Assembly (NCBI GenBank): GCA_030613505.1
Contig: JAUWLW010000035.1
Location: forward strand, 1-30,425
Direction: 5' to 3'
Length of the DNA stretch: 30,425 nt
DNA from: Candidatus Zixiibacteriota bacterium
Lineage (GTDB): Bacteria; RBG-13-66-14; B26-G2; WVWN01
Under the pieces are notes generated by a model that saw nothing but the letters and a program-made list of their open reading frames with translations, made no database searches and was not told the origin of the DNA. This document shows positions 1 through 7,216 of this stretch, in pieces; position 1 is the first letter of the stretch; every line of letters starts with the position of its first letter. A program made the translations under genes and the position numbers.

Positions 1-14
1 TGTCAAGGATATAT

Positions 15-824
15 TTACCCGAACGCCACGTCGAGGACCATCATTACGACGAAGCCGAGCATCGCACCCCCCGTCGCGAGGTCGGTGTTGCCGCCGCGCT
101 GCGACTCTGGCACGACCTCCTCCACCACGACGAAGATCATAGCCCCCGCGGCGAAACCCAGCGCGTACGGCAGCAGAGGCCGGGCGAGGAATACGGCCGC
201 AGCCCCCGCGACGCCGGCTATCGGCTCGACTAACCCGGAAAGCTGGCCGTACCAGAAGCTCTTGAGCCGCGACACCCCCTCGCGCCGCAACGGCATCGAG
301 ACCGCGAGCCCCTCCGGGAAATTCTGGATGGCGATGCCGGCGGCCAGCGCGACGGCGCCGCCGAACGAGGCCGTCGGAAAACCGGCCGCGGCCGCGCCGA
401 ACGCTACCCCCACCGCCAACCCCTCGGGGATGTTGTGCAGCGTTATCGCGAGGACGAGCAGCGTGCTCCGCTGCCAGCTCGTCGGTATCCCCTCGGCCTC
501 TTCGCGGCGGAAGCCGATATGAAGGTGCGGTATTATCCGGTCGACGACCGCCAAGAACAGGCCGCCGGCGAGGAAACCCACCGCCGCCGGAAGCCAGACC
601 GGCAAACGTCCCCCCGCCGACATCTCGATGGCCGGGGCCAACAGCGACCAGAAGCTGGCCGCCACCATAACGCCGGCGGCGAAACCCAACATGCCGTCGA
701 GGACGCGCCGGTTCACCGTCTTAGCAGTGAATACGGCCGCGGCCCCGAGCCCGGTCGCCGCCCACGTGAAGCACGTCGCGACCAGCGTCTGGAGGACGGG
801 ATGCATCTCCCGGGCAAAGTCCAT
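15..824 (-). CDS. ZIP-family divalent metal transporter
   Basis: This 269-residue inner-membrane protein belongs to the ZIP (ZupT/GufA-like) family, which moves zinc or related divalent cations toward the cytoplasm. The two metal-binding helices are visible: HNIPEG at residues 130-135 and QNFPEG at 167-172, the paired H/Q-N-x-P-E-G motifs typical of TM4 and TM5. About eight hydrophobic segments span the chain, and the variable loop around residues 100-118 has a short histidine patch (PHLHIG). Length matches bacterial ZIPs. It is the last gene of a minus-strand operon, starting 12 nt after the nitroreductase stop. The Shine-Dalgarno is weak, so translation may depend on coupling; Met7 is an alternative start. 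Family assignment is firm; metal specificity cannot be read from sequence. Confidence 0.92.
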   Translation of the reverse strand: MDFAREMHPVLQTLVATCFTWAATGLGAAAVFTAKTVNRRVLDGMLGFAAGVMVAASFWSLLAPAIEMSAGGRLPVWLPAAVGFLAGGLFLAVVDRIIPHLHIGFRREEAEGIPTSWQRSTLLVLAITLHNIPEGLAVGVAFGAAAAGFPTASFGGAVALAAGIAIQNFPEGLAVSMPLRREGVSRLKSFWYGQLSGLVEPIAGVAGAAAVFLARPLLPYALGFAAGAMIFVVVEEVVPESQRGGNTDLATGGAMLGFVVMMVLDVAFG

Positions 825-836
825 ATATATTCCCGC

Positions 837-1709
837 CTACGCCTCTCGCCAACTCGCCACGTACGACGTCCGCTCGGGGAGCTCGAGTCGAGGCGGCGGC
901 TCGAGCACCTCCCACTTCCCCACCAGCTCGAGCTCTCGAGCCGCAAGCTCGACGTGGCAACACGCTATCCCCATATCGAGGCGCTGGAGGTCACCGCCCG
1001 GGACGTTGATAAGGCGGCTGTTGTAGCCCCGGGTCCGGCGCAGGAAGAGGTGCAAGACGCCCTCGCCTCGCTCCTTCACGATGCGCCACGGTTGGCGGTT
1101 GGAGGCCGACGGTCCCAGCCGCACCATTTCTAAAATTTCGGCGTAGGGGCCCGCGGCCTGGGGCGAGAGCGGCGTCGAGAAGTCGCCGTCGAAGAAGAGC
1201 TCCTCCCACGGCTTGCGCTTCTTGGCCCGGGCGAAGAAGCGCGTGGTAGCGTCCACGAACGTCCTTGAAGAGGCGACGTACCCCACCGGGCTGACCGCCG
1301 GCAGGATTTCGCCCTGGGCCAGGTTTATTTTGGCGGCGAAGCCGGAGCGGTTGAACGACGCGCCGAGCCAGCAGGTCCCCAGCTCGAGGGCCGTGGCCTT
1401 TAAGACGACGCGCTCGAAGGCGCAGCCGTAGTCCTCCATGTCCATCGGGCCCTGGGTTACCGCGCCGGCGAGGAACGTCCGCGCGCCCTTAACCATCCCG
1501 TACGTCCCGAGTTTCTTCAGCTCGGCGCGGTCGCCGGAGGAGGGTTCCACGAGCTGGAGGCGAACGCGGCCGCCGAACGGCCCGGCCTCGAGCGCGGCGA
1601 TGAACTCCTCGAGGCGCGCGCGGTCCCGGGGCTCGAGCGCCCGGCCGTCGTAGCTGCGCCACGACGAACGCGCGCGAATCAGCTCGGTTGCGGCCCGGGT
1701 CGTCGTCAC
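837..1709 (-). CDS. nitroreductase-family protein (TM1586-like)
   Basis: This is a predicted FMN-dependent oxidoreductase of the nitroreductase superfamily, 290 residues from the chosen start. The N-terminal part has the R-x-S-x-R-x-Y/D signature (RSSWRSYDG), and the C-terminal half has GPSASNRQPW, the FMN-contact motif of nitroreductases. Its position in the second half suggests the two-lobe TM1586-type layout. I chose the GTG start at 1709 because it overlaps the upstream gene's TGA as GTGA, matching the ATGA overlap one gene earlier. An ATG at 1754 would extend the protein by 15 arginine-rich residues inside the neighbour and is less likely. The substrate is unknown. It lies in an operon with a propeller protein, a GNAT remnant and a ZIP transporter. 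Confidence 0.82.
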   Translation of the reverse strand: MTTTRAATELIRARSSWRSYDGRALEPRDRARLEEFIAALEAGPFGGRVRLQLVEPSSGDRAELKKLGTYGMVKGARTFLAGAVTQGPMDMEDYGCAFERVVLKATALELGTCWLGASFNRSGFAAKINLAQGEILPAVSPVGYVASSRTFVDATTRFFARAKKRKPWEELFFDGDFSTPLSPQAAGPYAEILEMVRLGPSASNRQPWRIVKERGEGVLHLFLRRTRGYNSRLINVPGGDLQRLDMGIACCHVELAARELELVGKWEVLEPPPRLELPERTSYVASWREA

Positions 1710-1939
1710 AACGTCAACTCCATGTACGTCGCGCCTTCTATGGGGTTCTCGCAATAAGGCTCTGTCTCGCGGAACCCCATCGCGCGATAAAGCGCGCTCG
1801 CCTCCTTCATCGCGGGGACCGTGTCGAGCCGCATCCGCTCGTAGCCGAGCGAGGCGGCGTAGTCGAGGAAAAGCTCGTGGAACAGCGCCAACTCTTCGTC
1901 CGGCGCGGCCGTCGTTATTTTAATTGTTCCGGCCGTCAT
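1706..1939 (-). CDS. GNAT acetyltransferase with internal deletion (77 aa)
   Basis: Only the two ends of a GNAT N-acetyltransferase are present. Residues 1-32 look like the N-terminal strand and helix of a common GNAT subfamily (ending LDYAASLG). They run directly into the C-terminal part (LGYERMRLDTVPAM, then LYRAMGF). The central strands and the acetyl-CoA pyrophosphate loop (usually R/Q-x-x-G-x-G/A), roughly 75-85 residues in full-length relatives, are missing. Both halves join at a shared A-S/A-L-G-Y/F-like sequence, which suggests a deletion between short similar stretches. The frame is intact and the gene keeps tight overlaps on both sides (ATGA with the upstream gene, GTGA with the downstream gene). 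Catalysis is unlikely. It may persist only because it couples translation across the operon. Confidence 0.7.
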   Translation of the reverse strand: MTAGTIKITTAAPDEELALFHELFLDYAASLGYERMRLDTVPAMKEASALYRAMGFRETEPYCENPIEGATYMELTL

Positions 1940-2964
1940 CCGCGCTCCCCCAATTCGCGCAGCGCTTTCAGCGGTATCACGACGACGCCGCGGCCGTCGC
2001 ATTTTTTAGATAGATAACCCACGAAGCCGCGGCTCCTTTTCAACTCGGTAACGTATATAATTTCTTCGCCGTCCTCGAGGCGGATGCGGCACGACGACGG
2101 CCTGCCGCAACCCTTTATCTTGTACCTCGTGAGCTCCCGCTTCTCGGCGTTATAACACTTTAAGAAACCGCCCGGGTCCGCGAGCCAATAATTGCCGCTC
2201 GCGTCCGTACACAGGTCGTCGCAGAAATCGAAGGCCGCAGTCTTACCCAATACGCACGTCACGGCCATAAACCCGGGCTTAAACGTCGACACGCCGCAAA
2301 AAGTTTCGGTAAAACGTATACGGTCCGCCCGGGCGTCGTAATACATGCCGTCGACGCAACGCAGGTCGGGCAAAAATATCCGCGGCTTGCCGTAGTCGCC
2401 GCCCGTCCGCCTCCTCATTTCGTAAATCGCGCCCTTGCCGTTCACGAAACTCATATTGCCGGCGGCGAAGTACAGGTCGCCGCGGCCGTCCAAAGCCAGG
2501 CCGTTCAGGCCCGGGTAGTCACCCGCGATTTTTTCCGCGCTCTCCAGCCCCCTGTCGACCTTGAATATTCCGCCTCCGCGGCCGAGCCAGTCGTCGTCAC
2601 AGGCGGCGACGTAGAGGAAGCCGCCCGGGCCCCGGTCGATACCGCACGCCTTCCCGTCGCCCACCTTCGCCGACTTCACCACCCGCAACGCCTCCCGCGA
2701 CGGCCCGTCGACGAGGTGAACGTTTCCCCAGCCGTCGGTGACGTACGCCCGGCGCGAGGCCGGCTCGAGGTAGAGGTTCTCGCACCCCTTCCCGACGTCG
2801 ACTACGACGGCGCCGTCGAGGTCGCCGAAATCGAGGGACACCGTTTTCGTCCTTACGCCGGCGGACGCGTATATAATACGCGGGACGACGACGAAAAAAT
2901 AGGCCAGCGCCGCGACGACGGCCGACGCGGCCAAGCCTACCCTGAATAGTTTCTTCCTATTCAA
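1936..2964 (-). CDS. membrane-anchored SMP-30/NHL-like beta-propeller protein
   Basis: The 342-residue protein has a single hydrophobic segment at residues 10-30 after a basic N-terminus (MNRKKLFR). The rest looks like an extracytoplasmic beta-propeller, with blades showing patterns such as GRGDLYFAAG, ASGNYWLADPGG and IIYVTELKRS. This resembles SMP-30/strictosidine-synthase-like or NHL propellers; no enzyme-specific metal site is evident. Several cysteines in the second half could form disulfides. It is the first gene of a four-gene operon and its TGA overlaps the next ATG by four bases. It does not carry the C-terminal GKVKALFR-type tag found on the secreted propellers elsewhere in the window, consistent with membrane anchoring. 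Ligand and function are unknown. Confidence 0.65.
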   Translation of the reverse strand: MNRKKLFRVGLAASAVVAALAYFFVVVPRIIYASAGVRTKTVSLDFGDLDGAVVVDVGKGCENLYLEPASRRAYVTDGWGNVHLVDGPSREALRVVKSAKVGDGKACGIDRGPGGFLYVAACDDDWLGRGGGIFKVDRGLESAEKIAGDYPGLNGLALDGRGDLYFAAGNMSFVNGKGAIYEMRRRTGGDYGKPRIFLPDLRCVDGMYYDARADRIRFTETFCGVSTFKPGFMAVTCVLGKTAAFDFCDDLCTDASGNYWLADPGGFLKCYNAEKRELTRYKIKGCGRPSSCRIRLEDGEEIIYVTELKRSRGFVGYLSKKCDGRGVVVIPLKALRELGERG

Positions 2965-3042
2965 GTTGCGCGATTCCTCGATTACCCGTTACCATCGAGC
3001 CGGCGACGCGGGAGGCCTTGAGCGCCGCGGACTTAATCCAAT

Positions 3043-4041
3043 TCACCTCAACACGTATAGGATTACGTGGCCTATGAAATAGAGCCCCAGGATGCCCATC
3101 GAATCCCAGGCCAGGAAGAAGGGGCGCTTGATGGTCCGGTACGTCAGGCCCACGATGGCGGTCGCCGTCATCGCTATCGCCACGCCCGCGGTCACGACGT
3201 GGACGTCCGAAGCCCGGGCCAACAGGGGGCCCTCGACGTACAGGAAGTCCTCTATAGCCAACACCGCTATGTTGAAGAGGTTGCTGCCGAAGAGGTTGCC
3301 CAACGCCAGGTCCACCGCGCCCAGCCGAATCGCCGCGATGGTGACGACCAGCTCCGGCAGCGACGTCGAGAACGCGATGAAGAAGCTCCCCACGAAGGTC
3401 TGACCTAAGCCGGTCATGGCGGCGATCCGTTCGCCCAGGTGCGGCAGGAAGGCCGCGGCGGCGACAATCACGACGGCGTTGACGGCAAACAGCGAGTACG
3501 CCCGCGCCGCCGTCACGTCCCGGTAGCGGAGTTCCTCGGCCATCTCCTTGACGACCGCGGCAATGCGCCTTTTATTGTACAGAAATAAGACGCGCATGGC
3601 GACGACGTACAGCGCGAAGTATACGAAGCTGAAGACGCATACCCAACCGACCGACGGAAACGCCCCCCCCACGTATATGTTGACGACGATCAAACCCAAC
3701 AACAGGACGCCGAAGCCCGCGGATAAAACGTGGCCTTCGTTCACGCCCGTGTATATCGGCTTCCGCCCCGTCATGGCGTCGATCAGCGACAGGATGAGGA
3801 GGTTGAACATGCAGCTGCCGAGAACGCCGCCTACGGCTATATCGGGCAAATCGAATATCGTGACGGCCGCGGCCCCCGACACCAGCTCCGGCAAGGAAGT
3901 CACCGCCGCCAGGAGCAGCGCGCCGATCCACAGGCGGCCGAGGCCCGTCTTCTCGGCTATGATGTCGCCGTACTTCGACAACCTCGAGCCGGCGTAGACG
4001 ATGACGGCGGTGCAGGCGATAAATTGTAACCAAACGACCAC
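3043..4041 (-). CDS. CaCA-family sodium/calcium exchanger
   Basis: This 332-residue polytopic membrane protein is a cation:cation antiporter of the CaCA (YrbG/NCX-like) family. Both inverted alpha repeats are clear. The first has TSLPELVSG at residues 48-56 followed by GGVLGSCMFN at 71-80. The second has STSLPELV at 225-232 followed by GNLFGSNLFN at 248-257. These contain the acidic and polar residues that bind Ca2+/Na+. About ten hydrophobic segments are predicted, with a basic cytoplasmic loop near residues 155-178 between the halves. The GTG start at 4041 is supported by a strong GGAGG about 7 nt upstream. It follows xth and a tiny ORF on the same strand. Ion specificity is inferred from the family only. 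Confidence 0.93.
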   Translation of the reverse strand: MVVWLQFIACTAVIVYAGSRLSKYGDIIAEKTGLGRLWIGALLLAAVTSLPELVSGAAAVTIFDLPDIAVGGVLGSCMFNLLILSLIDAMTGRKPIYTGVNEGHVLSAGFGVLLLGLIVVNIYVGGAFPSVGWVCVFSFVYFALYVVAMRVLFLYNKRRIAAVVKEMAEELRYRDVTAARAYSLFAVNAVVIVAAAAFLPHLGERIAAMTGLGQTFVGSFFIAFSTSLPELVVTIAAIRLGAVDLALGNLFGSNLFNIAVLAIEDFLYVEGPLLARASDVHVVTAGVAIAMTATAIVGLTYRTIKRPFFLAWDSMGILGLYFIGHVILYVLR

Positions 4042-4071
4042 GTTTCCTCCCGCGTTAACCGCGACGGCTTG

Positions 4072-4188
4072 CTACGCTTCCTCTACCGGGACCGGCTCGT
4101 GGGCTTTCCGGAGCACGCCGTTGCGGATGGCCAATAAGGTCAAAACCAGCCACCCGCCGACGGCGTATACGCACAATCTGGTTTGCAT
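4072..4188 (-). CDS. tiny single-helix membrane protein (38 aa)
   Basis: A short ORF begins with an ATG that overlaps the xth stop by one base (TGATG), a typical coupled start. It encodes 38 residues: about 20 hydrophobic residues (VYAVGGWLVLTLLAIRNGVL) followed by a charged tail ending PVPVEEA. It could be a genuine small membrane peptide or the surviving N-terminus of a longer membrane protein. The I-x-N-G-x-L-R pattern after the helix recalls the start of some small integral membrane families, but this is a weak resemblance. It sits between xth and the CaCA exchanger, so it would be co-transcribed with both. Confidence 0.4.
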   Translation of the reverse strand: MQTRLCVYAVGGWLVLTLLAIRNGVLRKAHEPVPVEEA

Positions 4189-4961
4189 CACACGGCCACC
4201 TCTACGCCTATGGGGCAATGGTCCGAGCCCGTAACCTCCGGCATTATGTACGCGGCCTTGACGTTCTTCTTGAAGTTCCCGCTCACGAAGAAGTAATCGA
4301 TGCGCCAGCCGACGTTCCGCTCGCGGGCGCGCGTTTTTAGGTCCCACCAGGTATACTGCCCCGGCTCCCGGTTGAACATCCGAAACGTGTCGACGAAGCC
4401 CCGGCTTACGAACTCGTCGAGCCATGCGCGCTCCCGGGGAAGGAAGCCCGAGACCTTCTCGTTCTCCTTTGGCCGCGCCAGGTCGATCTCCTTGTGGGCG
4501 GTATTGACGTCGCCGCACACGACGATCCGTTCGCCCTTCGCCTTCAATTCATCCACGTACTCGAGGAACGCGCCGTAGAACGCCATCTTGTACCGCAGCC
4601 GCTCCGCCGACGCCTTGCCGTTGGGGAAATATACGTTGAACAACCGGAAGTCGCCGAAGTCGGCGACCTGCGTCCGGCCCTCGACGTCGAACCTTTTAAA
4701 GCCGAAGCCCGCTTTGATTTCATCAGGCTCGAGGCGGGTATAGAGCGCGACGCCGCTGTAGCCCTTCCGCTCGGCCGAGGCGAAATACGCCCGGTATCCC
4801 GCCACCTCTATTAATTCGGCCGGGAGTTGTTCCGGCGCGGCCTTGGTCTCCTGAAGACATAATATATCGGGCCGCTCGCGCAGAACCCACTCCAGGAAGC
4901 CCTTCTTATACGCGGCCCGCAGGCCGTTCACGTTCCAGGACAATATCTTAATCGTCGTCAT
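4188..4961 (-). CDS. xth: exodeoxyribonuclease III (AP endonuclease)
   Basis: Exonuclease III/ExoA of the endonuclease-exonuclease-phosphatase fold acts in base excision repair, cutting 5' of abasic sites and trimming 3' blocks. Catalytic motifs are present: SWNVNG at residues 8-13, LQETK with the metal-binding Glu38, [15 protein letters not shown], the WR-I-D motif near the end, and the terminal GSDHCP with the catalytic histidine. Length (257 residues) is normal for the family. I chose the ATG at 4961 because [13 protein letters not shown] begins exactly at the conserved first strand and AAGG lies upstream. The longer start at 5009 would lie inside the tRNA terminator. It is followed by a coupled tiny ORF and the CaCA exchanger. 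No clear promoter is visible in the 30 bp between the tRNA terminator and the gene. Confidence 0.96.
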   Translation of the reverse strand: MTTIKILSWNVNGLRAAYKKGFLEWVLRERPDILCLQETKAAPEQLPAELIEVAGYRAYFASAERKGYSGVALYTRLEPDEIKAGFGFKRFDVEGRTQVADFGDFRLFNVYFPNGKASAERLRYKMAFYGAFLEYVDELKAKGERIVVCGDVNTAHKEIDLARPKENEKVSGFLPRERAWLDEFVSRGFVDTFRMFNREPGQYTWWDLKTRARERNVGWRIDYFFVSGNFKKNVKAAYIMPEVTGSDHCPIGVEVAV

Positions 4962-4990
4962 ATCCAAACCTTGAGCCCTTACCAATAACA

Positions 4991-5017
4991 TAAAAAAGAG
5001 GCGCTGCATAGCGCCTC
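4991..5017 (-). terminator. intrinsic terminator after tRNA-Ser
   Basis: On the minus strand GAGGCGC (5017-5011) pairs perfectly with GCGCCTC (5004-4998) around a 6-nt loop and is followed by six T residues. It sits 18 nt beyond the tRNA 3' end and ends that transcript before xth. Confidence 0.88.
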
Positions 5018-5034
5018 GTTTGTACTTTTAGGAA

Positions 5035-5129
<95 letters not shown>

Positions 5130-5138
5130 GCGGCTGAT

Positions 5139-5167
5139 AAATTACCACGAAAAACGCGGCTCGTCAA
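5139..5167 (-). promoter_or_regulatory. sigma70-like promoter of tRNA-Ser
   Basis: TTGACG (5167-5162) is followed after exactly 17 nt by TAATTT (5144-5139). The -10 is a weak match, but spacing and the position 10 nt upstream of the tRNA 5' end fit. Confidence 0.5.
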
Positions 5168-5207
5168 CGTCAAACGCTCGGGGCAGCCCCGCGGTTATGA
5201 AAACCCG

Positions 5208-5861
5208 CTACTCGTCCTCGCCCTTGGGCCGTTCGACTTTCTCGTCGAAGCCGATGCGCCAGCGCTCCTTGACCTTCGCCGGGTGCATCCGGAGCCAGAG
5301 GTCGTCCGGCAGGTACACCTTGACGCCGCAGAACTCGCACGGCACGACGCGCTCCGTGCCGTCCACCATCAACGCGCCGCCGCACTTGATGCAGCTGAAC
5401 GCTATCGGCTCGGCCGGCGCCTCCTCGCCCCCCTCCTCCTTGCCCTGCAGCGAGCCGCCCACCACTATCGCCGCCGGCGGGTACGCCTCCTTGAGCCCCG
5501 CCGGGACCGGCACGACCGGCATGTCGCGGCCGCACCCCGGGCACTTGTGGACGTACGGCGCCTTTGCCGGGTCCACCGGTAACTCCGTCTTGCACTCCGG
5601 GCAGTACGGCTTCATGCGGCCGTACATCATCGTCGTGTGGAACGTGCCGAAGATCTGCGAATTGGCCCCCTCGCCTTCCCCCGTCTCGCCGGAGCGCATC
5701 TCGCCGTCGGTGTCCCGGAAGATGTCGAGCCAGTAGTCGTGAGGGATGTCGACGTCGGCCTGGCAGCGGTCGCAGTGCGCTACTTCCCACGGGCCGTTGA
5801 GCGGCACCGGCCCGTCGCACTTCGGGCACTTGATGTTGACTTCGAAGACGCCATACAGCAT
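5208..5861 (-). CDS. multi-zinc-ribbon protein (six CxxC pairs)
   Basis: The 217-residue protein contains six CxxC knuckles forming three zinc-ribbon-like modules: CPKC/CDRC at about residues 12-33, CPEC/CPGC near the middle, and CIKC/CEFC near residues 156-179. Each module has the short turn and following hydrophobic strand of rubredoxin-like ribbons. The first and third are each followed by a similar stretch (DIPHDYWL and YLPDDLWL), so the modules are probably internal duplicates. There is no signal peptide or membrane segment, so it should be cytosolic. No enzymatic domain is seen; such proteins may bind nucleic acid or protein partners. It starts 9 nt after a 64-residue protein homologous to its first module. 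The call rests on cysteine spacing. Confidence 0.75.
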   Translation of the reverse strand: MLYGVFEVNIKCPKCDGPVPLNGPWEVAHCDRCQADVDIPHDYWLDIFRDTDGEMRSGETGEGEGANSQIFGTFHTTMMYGRMKPYCPECKTELPVDPAKAPYVHKCPGCGRDMPVVPVPAGLKEAYPPAAIVVGGSLQGKEEGGEEAPAEPIAFSCIKCGGALMVDGTERVVPCEFCGVKVYLPDDLWLRMHPAKVKERWRIGFDEKVERPKGEDE

Positions 5862-5870
5862 AAATTACTC

Positions 5871-6065
5871 CTATTCGGTGGGTTGGCCTTGGGACTCGGC
5901 TCGTTCGTACATTTTGACGATATCCGGCGACGTTCGCCCCAGCGGCTTCAGCTCGACGTCGGCCTGGCACTTGTCGCAGTGGACGCGCAGCAGCGGCCCG
6001 CTTAGCGGCACCGGCGCGTCGCACTTGGGACACTGGACGCTTATCTCGAGTGCGGCGGCGAGCAT
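5871..6065 (-). CDS. single zinc-ribbon protein, paralogue of downstream N-terminal module
   Basis: This 64-residue protein has one CPKC...CDKC zinc ribbon (about residues 12-33). It is closely similar to the first module of the next gene: both read ML..., then CPKCD-x-PVPL-x-GP, then HCD-[RK]-CQADV. The two genes are 9 nt apart and surely co-transcribed. After the ribbon the chain diverges and ends in a charged tail without further cysteines. It is either a stand-alone duplicate or a truncated copy of the larger protein. Frameshift fusion is unlikely because the downstream gene has its own complete N-terminus. Confidence 0.7.
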   Translation of the reverse strand: MLAAALEISVQCPKCDAPVPLSGPLLRVHCDKCQADVELKPLGRTSPDIVKMYERAESQGQPTE

Positions 6066-6090
6066 AGGTGCTCTGGATAGGAAAAACGCT

Positions 6091-6116
6091 AAAAAAAGCG
6101 GCCGGAAACGGGCCGC
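6091..6116 (-). terminator. intrinsic terminator after PIN gene
   Basis: On the minus strand GCGGCC (6116-6111) pairs with GGCCGC (6103-6098) across a 7-nt loop and is followed by seven T residues. It starts 6 nt after the PIN gene stop. Confidence 0.85.
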
Positions 6117-6122
6117 CCAGGA

Positions 6123-6551
6123 TTAACCGTCCGGAAGTAAATAAACCGGTTCAAACTTCAAGTTAACCCTATCGAAGTCCTGATCGGTCGTCATTACTTC
6201 TTTAATACCTAAATCTTTCATTACGGCGAAGCTAACGCAATCACAAAACGAAAATTCTTTGTCGTCGTATTTCAAGAAAATATCGTTCCACGCTCCTGCT
6301 TCGTAGGTAACGCTTCTAACAAGTTCGTATTCCTCGCTGGATAATATTTCGGCCCCAATTCCCGCGCATAGGCGCCAATCTAAACGATGCCTCCCCGGCC
6401 TAATAACTTCGGCGAAAATCAAATCCGTATAAACAAAGGAATAACCTTCCCCCACGAAGTATTCCTTATAATCCCACGCCGTCTTGTACCGGGGGTCGTT
6501 CTTGTTTGCTAAGACGACGAAAAACCCCGTATCCGCGAAAACCTTACGCAT
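6123..6551 (-). CDS. PIN-domain ribonuclease, VapC-like toxin
   Basis: The 142-residue protein is a PIN-domain nuclease of the type used by VapC toxins, which cleave structured RNAs. The acidic metal-binding set is visible: Asp7 in VFADTGFFV, Glu48 in IFAEVI, Asp104 in SFCDCVSF and Asp123/Asp125 in TTDQDF. Length and order are typical. Its start overlaps the upstream gene by 8 bp, the usual toxin-after-antitoxin arrangement. That partner is far larger than a normal VapB. An intrinsic terminator follows. The cassette is clearly AT-richer than its neighbours, which is consistent with horizontal transfer. A PIN nuclease is secure; the toxin-antitoxin role is inferred from context. Confidence 0.85.
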   Translation of the reverse strand: MRKVFADTGFFVVLANKNDPRYKTAWDYKEYFVGEGYSFVYTDLIFAEVIRPGRHRLDWRLCAGIGAEILSSEEYELVRSVTYEAGAWNDIFLKYDDKEFSFCDCVSFAVMKDLGIKEVMTTDQDFDRVNLKFEPVYLLPDG

Positions 6552-7158
6552 TATTCAGGGGTACGAGGCTCGTAAGGTATTCTTCCTTCGGGTGCTCCTG
6601 CTTAAACTTATCGACGGCCGCGCTCAACTTATCCTTTTCCTCCGGGTTCAACCCTACCTTCCGGAATTCGAGGACGTCGAGCGCGATTTCCTTCAGGTTA
6701 TCATATAGGTATTCGATGAAGAATTTATCGTAAACCTCGCGCCGAAACAACGGTTTCTGTCGTAGCTGGTCCGCGTCGTGAAATATCTCGTCGAGCAACC
6801 CGTATTCCCTCGACGCCGAGACGTAACTGTAAATAACGAGTTCCCTAATCTCGTCCGCGAATTCTTCTTCAATCGGTTCGTATACGCCCTTCGCGATGAT
6901 TTTGAAGATACGGGCCAGCTTCCTATTCTTATCGTTAAAAACAAAACGATAGAACAACATCTCGGCTTGGAGATCACTTAACTTCGACACCCACTCGGCG
7001 GTATAAACGCCGCGTTTGGCGTCGAAATACCTTTCTTCTTGGGGTTCTAACGCCGTTATTTCCTGCTCCAACCGCCGTACATATTTATCGGGCAATTCCC
7101 CTTGCTCTTTCATCGTGCCGAGGAATCTTTTTAACCCCACTAGAAAGCTCTTGGCCAT
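6544..7158 (-). CDS. helical protein of unknown function paired with PIN nuclease
   Basis: I do not recognise a family. From the ATG at 7158 (GAGG 8 nt upstream) it encodes 204 residues, largely charged and probably all alpha-helical, with no signal peptide, membrane segment or obvious DNA-binding motif. An in-frame start at 7176 would begin inside the terminator of the 7217-13807 gene and is disfavoured. The gene overlaps the PIN nuclease by 8 bp and shares its AT-rich composition. The simplest inference is an antitoxin or accessory partner, but common VapB antitoxins are about 70-90 residues with an AbrB, RHH or Phd DNA-binding fold. If it is an antitoxin it belongs to a different type. Confidence 0.7.
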   Translation of the reverse strand: MAKSFLVGLKRFLGTMKEQGELPDKYVRRLEQEITALEPQEERYFDAKRGVYTAEWVSKLSDLQAEMLFYRFVFNDKNRKLARIFKIIAKGVYEPIEEEFADEIRELVIYSYVSASREYGLLDEIFHDADQLRQKPLFRREVYDKFFIEYLYDNLKEIALDVLEFRKVGLNPEEKDKLSAAVDKFKQEHPKEEYLTSLVPLNNA

Positions 7159-7174
7159 GTCGCAACCTCGTTTC

Positions 7175-7198
7175 AAAAAGGCGGCCTTAAGGCCGCCT
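7175..7198 (-). terminator. intrinsic terminator after the giant repeat gene
   Basis: On the minus strand AGGCGGCC (7198-7191) pairs perfectly with GGCCGCCT (7186-7179) around a TTAA loop and is followed by a short T run. It lies about 20 nt beyond the stop at 7217. Confidence 0.85.
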
Positions 7199-7216
7199 CG
7201 GGTTTACGGAGTTTCG

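Noticed and set aside
4962-5009. N-terminal extension of xth to an ATG at 5009
   Set aside because: It would lie within the tRNA terminator hairpin and adds residues before the conserved first strand; the ATG at 4961 has a proper ribosome site.
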